NCBI GenBank assembly: GCA_037132395.1
Contig: JBAXPC010000020.1
Coordinates: 1 to 11,625, forward strand
DNA length: 11,625 nucleotides
DNA from: SICB01 sp037132395
GTDB lineage: Bacteria > Patescibacteriota > Saccharimonadia > CAILAD01 > BJGX01
Direction of reading: 5' to 3'
Shown here: positions 5,762 to 11,278 of the stretch, piece after piece
Layout: every line of letters begins with the position of its first letter
Position numbering within the stretch: the stretch's first letter is position 1
Program-made: the position numbers and the translations under genes
The notes under the pieces: generated by a model
Seen by the model: only the letters and a program-made list of their open reading frames with translations
Told to the model about the DNA's origin: nothing
Database searches by the model: none

Positions 5762-6464
5762 AGTAAACAGTATCCTGGGCTTCAAGTTCGTCCAGGGTGC
5801 GTTCGATGTATTTATGGAATTGTCTATGCCAAATTACCAGCAAATGCCCAGCGTAGCCATGAACTAGCTGTACTTCTGGGCTCCGTTTAAATCCAACCCG
5901 GCCTAGTAGGCCGTGCATGATACTAGGAGCAAGAACTACATTGTGGGCGCCATGGATCGAGGAAGCGAACCAAGGAACCACGAACTCATCGAAGACCGTG
6001 AAAAGCGAATGGATTCGCTCATGGTCGTAATCTAGGGTGCGCAGATTATGCAGATGGGTAGAATGAGCTTTCATGCCACGTACTGCCGGCATCCAGGTCA
6101 CCCAGTACCCCAAATTTGCGAGCCGGGTTCCGTGATGTGGAGCAGCAAAATTAAACACTGCAAGTACACTGTCGGGGTGTCTAGTTGCCAAATCTAGTGT
6201 GTGCACACCTCCTTGGCTATGACCAACTAAAATATAGCGCTCGTCAGCCCCCGCAGTAAAAATCAGCTCGTCGAGTGTGTTGGCTGCATCATCGAGCGAA
6301 CTCAAACCCCACGATGGCAAGCCAACTACCTTAACATCGTAGCCGCGCCCCGTGAAAATATCTACTAGGGGACTATAAACAAACTGTAACTTCTGGGGCA
6401 CAAAGGTACCCATTAGGATTACTACGGTTGTGTTTTGTAGTGGATTGATTGTTTCGGTAGGCAC
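5760..6464 (-). CDS. Alpha/beta-hydrolase, lipase/esterase-like
   Basis: The protein has an alpha/beta-hydrolase fold: strand VVILMGTF near the N-terminus, nucleophile elbow GHSQGG (Ser83 counting from the GTG), an NFAAPHHGTRLA loop typical of triacylglycerol-lipase/PGAP1-like enzymes, a probable acid in FTVFDEFVVP (D159) and a late His in VHGYAGH (H207). The predicted reaction is ester hydrolysis of lipids or similar substrates; the exact substrate is unknown. No signal peptide is seen. I chose GTG at 6464 because a strong Shine-Dalgarno (AAGGGGGGG) ends 5 nt upstream. The open frame continues upstream to a TTG at 6524, giving 254 residues, but that start has no ribosome-binding site. An A8G7 homopolymer (6470-6484) forms the ribosome-binding site. 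The GTG form has 234 residues. Confidence 0.85.
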   Translation of the reverse strand: MPTETINPLQNTTVVILMGTFVPQKLQFVYSPLVDIFTGRGYDVKVVGLPSWGLSSLDDAANTLDELIFTAGADERYILVGHSQGGVHTLDLATRHPDSVLAVFNFAAPHHGTRLANLGYWVTWMPAVRGMKAHSTHLHNLRTLDYDHERIHSLFTVFDEFVVPWFASSIHGAHNVVLAPSIMHGLLGRVGFKRSPEVQLVHGYAGHLLVIWHRQFHKYIERTLDELEAQDTVY

Positions 6465-6639
6465 ATCTACCCCCCCTTTTTTTTGTAGGATTTTGAATGT
6501 TCGAGCTGTGCCATTTATTAACAAGCTATAACGCTATCGTACTCTTTTAATATTTAAAAAACTAGCTCGGGGGCTAATAGCAATAGCTACGAAGAGACAT
6601 TTTTATATAAATAGTCCAGCCCATTTTATACAATGCTGT

Positions 6640-6652
6640 TATAATTGAGTAC
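6640..6652 (+). promoter_or_regulatory. -10 box of a predicted leaderless transcript (murI)
   Basis: TATAAT at 6640-6645 ends 7 nt before the ATG at 6653. No Shine-Dalgarno sequence lies between. A -35 was not found. Confidence 0.65.
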
Positions 6653-7345
6653 ATGAAGATAGGCGTATTTGACTCTGGTTTGGGTGGGCTGTCGGTCGCT
6701 AATGCAATAACAGCGGCCCTCCCAAACGAACAGGTAGTTTACCGTGAGGACCATCAGCATTTGCCATACGGCACTAAAACCCCTGACGAACTGCTAGGGC
6801 TAGTATTGCCAATATTACAATCCATGGTAGATGAAGGTTGTGAAGTTATTGTCATTGCTTGCAATACAGTCACTACTACCATTATTGGTAAGTTGCGCCA
6901 AAAAGTAGTAGTGCCATTGGTCGGCATCGAGCCTATGGTTAAGCCAGCAGCCCAGTATACAAAATCTGGTGTGATTGCCGTCTGCGCCACGCCAACTACG
7001 CTGGCTAGCGCGCGGTACAAACAATTGAAGCAAGAGTTCGCAGCCGATATTCAAGTTTTAGAACCAGACTGCAGCGACTGGTCCACCATGATAGAGAATA
7101 ATGAGATTAATCACCACAAAATAGATGAACAAATTGAATCGGTTTTTCAAAAGGGTGCCGATGTCGTGGTTCTGGCCTGTACGCACTACCACTGGATTCA
7201 GCACTCCATTGACACTATTGCGGGTGGTAGAGCAATAGTTATCCAGCCAGAGACCGCCATAGTAGCGCAGTTAAAAAGAGTAATTGAGCAGATGCACGAA
7301 CAAACTGGCTTAGGTAGTTCTTTTAAGTCTAAACATAACCTATAA
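6653..7345 (+). CDS. murI: Glutamate racemase
   Basis: MurI interconverts L- and D-glutamate in the cytosol to supply D-Glu for peptidoglycan stem peptides. The Asp/Glu racemase fold is clear: FDSGLGGLSV (6-15, with D7 and S8), LPYGTKT (37-43), the first catalytic cysteine in VIACNT (C70) and the second in VLACTHY (C176). The protein is 230 residues, shorter than the usual 255-275, mainly through a shortened C-terminus. The segment before LPYG reads YREDHQH rather than the usual YFGDTAR-like sequence, so the substrate-side loop is divergent although D33 is retained. The gene has its own -10 box and no ribosome-binding site. The desaturase follows closely, and the promoter of that gene overlaps the murI stop codon. 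A broader Asp/Glu racemase is possible but less likely. Confidence 0.92.
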   Translation: MKIGVFDSGLGGLSVANAITAALPNEQVVYREDHQHLPYGTKTPDELLGLVLPILQSMVDEGCEVIVIACNTVTTTIIGKLRQKVVVPLVGIEPMVKPAAQYTKSGVIAVCATPTTLASARYKQLKQEFAADIQVLEPDCSDWSTMIENNEINHHKIDEQIESVFQKGADVVVLACTHYHWIQHSIDTIAGGRAIVIQPETAIVAQLKRVIEQMHEQTGLGSSFKSKHNL

Positions 7346-7346
7346 T
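7341..7346 (+). promoter_or_regulatory. -10 box of the desaturase gene overlapping the murI stop
   Basis: TATAAT at 7341-7346 contains the murI TAA stop (7343-7345). Transcription near 7353 gives a 30-nt leader with GGGAG (7372-7376) 6 nt before the ATG. The -35 (TTCTTT, 7318-7323) is weak. Confidence 0.5.
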
Positions 7347-7382
7347 AAACACTAGCACCTTCAAAATAGTTGGGAGACTAAC

Positions 7383-8255
7383 ATGGCCGTTTCGACCAGA
7401 GCGGCCCAGGGCCGCTTGCTACTGTCCGACAAAATACCAAGAACACCAGATGAAAAAATCAATAAAAAAACCTCGATACCTTTTATCCTGCTACATCTGT
7501 TGCCACTACTGGCTGTATACACGGGTGTTACATGGAAAGCAGTTGTACTGGGTTTTGTACTTTATTGGGGCAGAATGTTCTTTATTACTGCCGGATATCA
7601 TCGGTATTTTGCGCATAAATCCTATAAGCTTAACCGTTTCTGGCAATTCGTGATGGCATTTGGCGGCACAACCGCTGCCCAAAAAGGGCCACTTTGGTGG
7701 GCTGCCCATCACCGTAGCCATCACCAGTATAGCGACACTGCAGACGATGTCCACTCGCCACGCAAAGGCTTTTGGTGGAGTCACGTCGGCTGGATTTTGT
7801 GTGATAAGTACAACAACACAAGATTTGAGCGTATCAACGACTTTGCAGTATACCCAGAGCTAAAGTTTATCGATAAGCACAATTGGATTGGCCCATGGTC
7901 GCTAGGATTGGCATCGCTACTTCTAGCCGGCTGGCCAGGCCTGTTGATTGGTTTCTTTGGCTCGACAGTACTGCTATGGCACTCTACATTTATGGTTAAT
8001 TCACTGGCCCATGTTTGGGGGACCAGACGCTACCACACACCAGATACGAGCAGAAACAACCTCTTCATTGCCATCTTCACGATGGGAGAAGGGTGGCATA
8101 ATAACCACCATCATTTTGCTGCCTCTGCTCGGCAGGGCTTTTTTTGGTGGCAGTGGGACCCAACATATTACATACTAAAGCTCGCCGAAAAGCTTAGGAT
8201 TGTAAAAAAAATTCGTCAGGTACCTCTCGCTAAGCGAGATGCCGGCAACTATTAA
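7383..8255 (+). CDS. Membrane fatty-acid (acyl-CoA delta-9 type) desaturase
   Basis: The 290-residue protein has the three histidine boxes of membrane di-iron desaturases: HRYFAH (73-78), HRSHH (110-114) and HNNHH (239-243). NSLAH (206-210) and the WWAAHHRSHHQYSDTADDVHSPRKGFWWSH region match the stearoyl-CoA desaturase group. Hydrophobic segments lie at about 33-68 and 173-200. It would insert a double bond, probably at carbon 9, into an acyl-CoA or lipid-linked saturated chain, needing O2 and an electron donor. No fused cytochrome b5 is present, so electrons must come from elsewhere. The ATG is set by GGGAG 6 nt upstream. A strong terminator follows 8 bp after the stop. Oxygen and acyl substrate requirements are notable if this is a host-dependent Saccharibacterium. 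Confidence 0.95.
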   Translation: MAVSTRAAQGRLLLSDKIPRTPDEKINKKTSIPFILLHLLPLLAVYTGVTWKAVVLGFVLYWGRMFFITAGYHRYFAHKSYKLNRFWQFVMAFGGTTAAQKGPLWWAAHHRSHHQYSDTADDVHSPRKGFWWSHVGWILCDKYNNTRFERINDFAVYPELKFIDKHNWIGPWSLGLASLLLAGWPGLLIGFFGSTVLLWHSTFMVNSLAHVWGTRRYHTPDTSRNNLFIAIFTMGEGWHNNHHHFAASARQGFFWWQWDPTYYILKLAEKLRIVKKIRQVPLAKRDAGNY

Positions 8256-8263
8256 AAGATTTT

Positions 8264-8295
8264 AATGGCCTTAGTAATAACTAAGGCCATTTTTT
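8264..8295 (+). terminator. Intrinsic terminator of the desaturase gene
   Basis: A perfect 11-bp stem, AATGGCCTTAG (8264-8274) and CTAAGGCCATT (8281-8291), has a 6-nt loop TAATAA and a T tail (8290-8295). It is the cleanest terminator in the window. Confidence 0.92.
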
Positions 8296-8297
8296 AC

Positions 8298-8326
8298 TTG
8301 ATGATTTTTTTTGAGTGGTATAGAAT
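8298..8326 (+). promoter_or_regulatory. Promoter of the 125-residue unknown gene
   Basis: TTGATG (8298-8303), a 17-bp spacer and TAGAAT (8321-8326) form a good housekeeping promoter just after the desaturase terminator. The leader of about 33 nt carries AAGGGGGA (8353-8360) 5 nt before a GTG start. Confidence 0.7.
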
Positions 8327-8365
8327 ATATCACATCCTTTCTAGTGACCAATAAGGGGGAAAGAA

Positions 8366-8743
8366 GTGAGTGTATCATCAGGCGATGTGTTCTCTATCGG
8401 ATGGGTTAGTTCCTACGAAACGGCATTTAGTTATAAATGTCATATATATATAGAGTGCTACGGTAATGTAGTACAGGAGGAGAGCTACCCAATAGTAGCC
8501 ACAATGAACAACCTGAAGTCTCGTATCCATATGGTGGTATCCAAGGGCAATGCTTTTTTAAGCGAAGGCAAGTGGCAACAGGTCGTGATCGCCGGCGAAG
8601 TCGAAATGCACGATTTTGTATTAAGCATCATGACCGAGCAAGTATTGCTAGATGAGCATCAGGCGGAGCAGGTTGTTAGCGCTGTATCGGAATCTCTAGA
8701 AGAGGGATGTAATAATTTTTCATCTGATCCCAGGATGAATTAA
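8366..8743 (+). CDS. Protein of unknown function, 125 residues, GTG start
   Basis: I do not recognise a family. The frame begins at GTG 8366, supported by AAGGGGGA 5 nt upstream and a TTGATG/TAGAAT promoter. The protein appears soluble: an N-terminal part with alternating hydrophobic residues (FSYKCHIYIECYGNVV) suggests beta strands, a middle region runs MNNLKSRIHMVVSKGNAF, and the C-terminal half looks helical and acidic (LLDEHQAEQVVSAVSESLEEG). It contains three cysteines without a clear metal-binding spacing. No signal peptide or membrane segment is seen. It stands alone between a terminator and a second terminator, so it is monocistronic. Real promoter and ribosome-binding signals and length make it a probable gene. 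Confidence 0.75.
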   Translation: MSVSSGDVFSIGWVSSYETAFSYKCHIYIECYGNVVQEESYPIVATMNNLKSRIHMVVSKGNAFLSEGKWQQVVIAGEVEMHDFVLSIMTEQVLLDEHQAEQVVSAVSESLEEGCNNFSSDPRMN

Positions 8744-8780
8744 TTAATTCTTTCTTTCTTTTATTCAAGCTTTATTTATT

Positions 8781-8812
8781 AGCTCATCGCAAATGCTGGG
8801 CTATTTTTTTTT
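8781..8812 (+). terminator. Intrinsic terminator after the 125-residue gene
   Basis: AGCTCA (8781-8786) pairs with TGGGCT (8797-8802), including one T-G wobble. The loop holds a GC/GC mini-stem. Nine T residues follow (8804-8812). The T run reaches to 5 bp before the -10 box of the next gene. Confidence 0.65.
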
Positions 8813-8813
8813 G

Positions 8814-8829
8814 TGTTAAAATAACAGCT
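8814..8829 (+). promoter_or_regulatory. Extended -10 promoter of a predicted leaderless transcript (histidine phosphatase)
   Basis: TGTTAAAAT (8814-8822) is an extended -10 element ending 7 nt before the ATG at 8830. There is no Shine-Dalgarno sequence between them. Confidence 0.65.
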
Positions 8830-9540
8830 ATGGATCAAAAAATAGATCGTCCACTCGAGCTTGTTTTGGTACGCCACGCTGAATCTACCCGTAACAAGGT
8901 AAAAAAAGGTGAAAGCTTTTTTGCTGACGAGTTCGCGCGCAATAAAGTCCGAGGCATAGCCGACGAAGAAGTCCCTCTGACCGATGCAGGCAAAGCCCAG
9001 GCTAGGATCACCGGCCACATCCTAAAGCAGAGCTTTGGCAGCTTCGACTACATTTACCATTCTGGTTACGAGAGAACCATTCAGACTGTCGATGAGATAC
9101 TCAAAAACTACACTAGCCTAGAGATTGAGCGAATGAAAGTTCGGGCCAGTACTTTTATACGCGAGCGAGACGCTGGCTATGCCTACGATATGACCGAAGC
9201 AGAGGCCAAACTCAACTTCCCATGGATGGAGGAGTACTGGAAGACATTCGGAGGCTATTTTGCTGTTCCGCCTGGTGGTGAGAGCTTAGCTCAGGTAACC
9301 CAGAGGGTTTATTTGTTTTTGGACACGATATTCAGGGATCGAGCTGGCCAGAAAGTGTTGGTGGTTACACATGCTGGTGCAATCCGCAGCTTTAGGTTTA
9401 TTTTAGAACAGTGGAATTATGAGCAGGCCCTAAAATTTACAACTCATCAAAAGCCGCTCAATTGTGGCGTTACAATCTATGAATACGACAAGCATCAGCA
9501 CCACCTAAAACTGAAAGCTTACAACACTACTTACTATTAG
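8830..9540 (+). CDS. Histidine phosphatase superfamily (phosphoglycerate mutase-like) protein
   Basis: The 236-residue protein is a branch-1 histidine phosphatase. The catalytic LVRHAEST has R15 and H16, followed by VPLTDAGKAQA (48-58), the substrate-binding HSGYERTIQT (R82), the acid E112 in FIRERDAG, PPGGESLAQV (147-156) and the second catalytic histidine in VVTHAGAIR (H181). H16 would be transiently phosphorylated. The substrate could be phosphoglycerate, a sugar phosphate, a nucleotide or a phosphoprotein and cannot be told here. An insertion after the RHAE motif (KVKKGESFFADEFARNKVRG) is longer than in cofactor-dependent PGM. No ribosome-binding site is present and an extended -10 lies just upstream. 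Its 3' end overlaps the convergent PGPGW gene by 14 bp. Confidence 0.92.
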   Translation: MDQKIDRPLELVLVRHAESTRNKVKKGESFFADEFARNKVRGIADEEVPLTDAGKAQARITGHILKQSFGSFDYIYHSGYERTIQTVDEILKNYTSLEIERMKVRASTFIRERDAGYAYDMTEAEAKLNFPWMEEYWKTFGGYFAVPPGGESLAQVTQRVYLFLDTIFRDRAGQKVLVVTHAGAIRSFRFILEQWNYEQALKFTTHQKPLNCGVTIYEYDKHQHHLKLKAYNTTYY

Positions 9541-9829
9541 ATTGATCGGTATTTTTATGGCTTGTCTTTTTGTCTGATTTGGATTTAAGCCTATTTAAGG
9601 CCTTCTGCTTACCAGCCTCGTAGTGGTCTTTAGCTTTTTGTAGTAAATGGTGAGCCCAAACATACTCGGTAGCTAAAACGGTTAGCCCAATGATAATAGT
9701 GAGCAGGCCCGGCCCAGGAGTAACCAACATAACGATACCAGCCAGGATAATGACTAATCCTAGTAGTGTCACTAGTGCTCGCTTGGTATGTCGTTTAATT
9801 GCTTCCATATATAGCTTTGTATTATACAT
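9527..9829 (-). CDS. PGPGW-type small transmembrane protein
   Basis: The 100-residue protein contains LVTPGPGLLTIIIGLTVLATEYVWAHHLL, the signature of the PGPGW transmembrane family (PF09656). Two hydrophobic segments, about 18-36 and 40-55, form a hairpin around the PGPG turn. The rest is a basic, Lys-rich cytoplasmic tail. Its function is unknown. The start is uncertain. The first ATG (9829) lies directly after a terminator-like hairpin whose 3' arm contains AGGAGGGG. A TATAAT box (9826-9821) lies immediately after this ATG and could drive a shorter product from M8 (9808), 93 residues, MEAIKRHTKR. The C-terminal coding end overlaps the end of the histidine phosphatase gene by 14 bp. Confidence 0.85.
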   Translation of the reverse strand: MYNTKLYMEAIKRHTKRALVTLLGLVIILAGIVMLVTPGPGLLTIIIGLTVLATEYVWAHHLLQKAKDHYEAGKQKALNRLKSKSDKKTSHKNTDQSNSK

Positions 9830-9864
9830 AAAAAGTTCCCCTCCTGCGATATACGCAGAAGGGG
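9830..9864 (-). terminator. Terminator-like hairpin that also holds a Shine-Dalgarno sequence
   Basis: On the minus strand CCCCTTCTGCG (9864-9854) pairs with CGCAGGAGGGG (9848-9838), 11 bp with one T-G wobble, around a TATAT loop, then AAC and five T. It can terminate the 103-residue gene. Its 3' arm AGGAGGGG is also a Shine-Dalgarno sequence for the ATG at 9829, which follows the T run, so it could instead act as an on/off element for the PGPGW gene. Confidence 0.75.
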
Positions 9865-9885
9865 ATATGGTTGCAGGACCTAATA

Positions 9886-10197
9886 CTAGGTTGTAAGGCT
9901 GCTAGTGTTGCTGAGTTGAAACAGCGCCTGCGATAGCTCGCTTGCTTTTTGTCCTTGCTTGGCCAAGATCATCAATTTTTTAATGTGATGTGGCTCAATT
10001 GCACCAATCTCTAGCTTATGCTGTGCTGATTTGAAAAACTGATGGTGGCTCGAGCTATTTTTTAGCTCTAGCTTTGCCTCTAGTATATCGGCCTTAGCGA
10101 AATCAACTTCTTTTTGCAGCATATCATTTTCGATATTCTCTATCGCACGGCTGGTACTGAGATGGTACCAAAATTTCCATAGTGGCTTGCTTTTCAA
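9886..10197 (-). CDS. Protein of unknown function, 103 residues, TTG start
   Basis: I do not recognise a family. The start is TTG, supported by AAGGAG (10208-10203) 5 nt upstream and a strong promoter. The protein begins LKSKPLWKFWYHLSTSRAIENIENDML and continues in a predicted helical, charged sequence (VDFAKADILEAKLELKNSS), then a second helical part (HHIKKLMILAKQGQKASELSQALFQL). No membrane segment or signal peptide is seen. The N-terminal 31 residues have a partial paralogue on the same strand at 11171-11278 with the KPLWKFWYH core unchanged, so this segment is under constraint and belongs to a small gene family. A hairpin terminator follows the stop. It is divergent from the LOG gene. Confidence 0.75.
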   Translation of the reverse strand: MKSKPLWKFWYHLSTSRAIENIENDMLQKEVDFAKADILEAKLELKNSSSHHQFFKSAQHKLEIGAIEPHHIKKLMILAKQGQKASELSQALFQLSNTSSLTT

Positions 10198-10230
10198 ACT
10201 TGCTCCTTCGTAGGCACTGCAGTAGACAGA
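10106..10230. repeat. Direct repeat, copy 1 (N-terminal part of the 103-residue gene and its leader)
   Basis: This 125-bp segment aligns without gaps to 11187-11311; by hand I count 25 mismatches, about 80% identity. It covers about the first 30 codons of the 103-residue gene and its entire leader, ending close to the predicted transcription start. The longest identical stretch includes TGGTACCAAAATTTCCATAG. The two copies bracket the LOG/CBU_0592 pair. Confidence 0.9.
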
Positions 10231-10236
10231 CCAAGT

Positions 10237-10265
10237 ATCTTAACAGATATAGCTATGGCAGTCAA
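10237..10265 (-). promoter_or_regulatory. Promoter of the 103-residue gene
   Basis: On the minus strand TTGACT (10265-10260), a 17-bp spacer and TAAGAT (10242-10237) with an upstream TG (TGTTAAGAT) form a strong promoter. Transcription would start near 10230, giving a 33-nt leader with AAGGAG. Its -35 overlaps the ATG at 10255 of the longer reading of the LOG frame, an argument against that start. Confidence 0.8.
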
Positions 10266-10298
10266 GCTTATAATTAGCCAACAACAGGGATATGATTG

Positions 10299-10311
10299 TA
10301 TAATTAGATTT
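10299..10311 (+). promoter_or_regulatory. -10 box of a predicted leaderless transcript (LOG gene)
   Basis: TATAAT at 10299-10304 ends 7 nt before the ATG at 10312. A second TATAATTAG copy lies 30 bp upstream (10269-10277) and may be an additional promoter. No Shine-Dalgarno sequence is present. Confidence 0.65.
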
Positions 10312-10890
10312 ATGAAAGTGGGTATAACTCTTACATCTTCTTTATCTGTTGGGCAGGAATATATTGATTTGACTAGAGAAGTTGCCGAGCGGCTTGCTGG
10401 TGAAAAAATGGGTATTGTTTATGGTGGAACAGACTATGGGATGATGTCTGAACTTGCCAAAGCCTATAAAGACGCTGGTGGCAATGATTTGACCGGCGTG
10501 ATTGCAGAAGATTTGATGGCAGTTACTAAAGGTTATGTAGCATTTGGTAGACTTGATAAAACATACCTAGAAGAAACTATGGATGACCGCAAACATCGTA
10601 TAGTTTTTGAATCAGACGCATTTATTATATTGCCCGGTGGCTACGGAACATTTGAAGAAATTGGCGAAATTATCGGTGGTAAAGTAAATAAACTATACGA
10701 CAAACCGATTGCTATTTTTAACTATGATGGTTTTTACGATACACTCATAAAATTCCTAGATGAGATGCAACAGAAAGACTTCTCAAAAGTGCCTTTAAAT
10801 GATTTCGTGTTTATTGGCAGTGATTTGAACGATATCTTAAATTACTTTAAGAATTATCATACAAAAGAACTGGCTGACAAATTTGTATGA
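10312..10890 (+). CDS. LOG-family (TIGR00730) Rossmann-fold protein
   Basis: The 192-residue protein matches the LOG / TIGR00730 family: N-terminal MKVGITLTSS, a GIVYGGTDYGMM motif (34-45), ETMDDRKHRIVFESDAFIILPGG and the nucleotide-binding PGGYGTFEE (108-116) with conserved R93. Characterised LOG enzymes hydrolyse cytokinin riboside 5'-monophosphates or other nucleoside monophosphates to the base and ribose 5-phosphate. The bacterial role is often nucleotide salvage. The frame opens at ATG 10255, but I chose 10312: the family normally starts here, a TATAAT box lies 7 nt upstream, and the longer form runs through a divergent promoter. Codons (many TTT, GAT, AAA, TAT) look more A/T-rich than in the flanking genes. 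It is the only TGA-terminated gene in the window, the TGA being part of an ATGA overlap with the next gene. Confidence 0.92.
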   Translation: MKVGITLTSSLSVGQEYIDLTREVAERLAGEKMGIVYGGTDYGMMSELAKAYKDAGGNDLTGVIAEDLMAVTKGYVAFGRLDKTYLEETMDDRKHRIVFESDAFIILPGGYGTFEEIGEIIGGKVNKLYDKPIAIFNYDGFYDTLIKFLDEMQQKDFSKVPLNDFVFIGSDLNDILNYFKNYHTKELADKFV

Positions 10891-11162
10891 GTAAAAAGTC
10901 AAATATAAGTCTATTGGGTGTAAAACAGGGCAAATTTGCCGAATTTTGCGGTTGGTATGGAATGCTTGCCTTGATTGTTGCTTATTTTCTCGTCAGTTTT
11001 GGGTGGCTAGATGGTCAAGGTATGACGTTTCAGCTCATCAACTTGACTGGCGGTGTCGGTTTGTTGATAGTCGCAGCATCAAAGGGTGTTACCCAATCAG
11101 TAATACTTAACTTTTTCTGGGCAATAATTGGTTTCGTGGCTATCGTAAGGTTGTTCTTTTAG
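10887..11162 (+). CDS. CBU_0592-like small membrane protein
   Basis: The 91-residue protein shows the layout of the CBU_0592 family: a short basic N-terminus, FCGWYGMLALIVAYFLVSFGWL (about 20-41), FQLINLTGGVGLLIVAA (48-64) and ILNFFWAIIGFVAIVRLFF (73-91), giving three probable membrane helices. The conserved QLINLTGG and LNFFW positions fit the family. The function is unknown. Its ATG overlaps the LOG stop by 4 bp (ATGA), so it is translationally coupled and belongs to the same two-gene operon. A hairpin with a T run follows 13 bp after the stop. Pairing of a nucleotide-metabolism enzyme with a small membrane protein may point to a membrane-linked role, but this is only inference. Confidence 0.85.
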   Translation: MSKKSNISLLGVKQGKFAEFCGWYGMLALIVAYFLVSFGWLDGQGMTFQLINLTGGVGLLIVAASKGVTQSVILNFFWAIIGFVAIVRLFF

Positions 11163-11170
11163 GAAATCGT

Positions 11171-11278
11171 TTAATGTCGCAGTGCGACTTCTTTTTTTAG
11201 CATATCGCGTTCGATATTCTCGATCACCCGATCGGTACTTGCATGGTACCAAAATTTCCATAGCGGCTTGTTTTTTAA
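11171..11278 (-). pseudogene. Truncated paralogue of the 103-residue gene (9886-10197)
   Basis: The minus strand encodes LKNKPLWKFWYHASTDRVIE, then NIERDMLKKEVALRH and a TAA stop at 11173-11171. This matches the start of the 103-residue protein (7 differences over 32 residues). The TTG start is TTA here, the frame stops after 36 codons, and the promoter seen upstream of the intact gene is missing. The ribosome-binding site AAGGAG (11288-11283) is still present. Most differences from the intact gene look like those between diverged coding paralogues, so the fragment was probably once part of another member of this family rather than a recent copy. Confidence 0.8.
11176..11198 (+). terminator. 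Intrinsic terminator of the LOG operon
   Basis: GTCGC (11176-11180) pairs with GCGAC (11184-11188) around AGT, followed by TTC and seven T (11189-11198). The hairpin lies inside the tail of the decayed paralogue. Confidence 0.7.

Noticed and set aside
10255..10311. Upstream ATG extension of the LOG gene (19 codons)
   Set aside because: It runs through the divergent promoter of the 103-residue gene, lacks a ribosome-binding site and adds residues not typical of LOG proteins.
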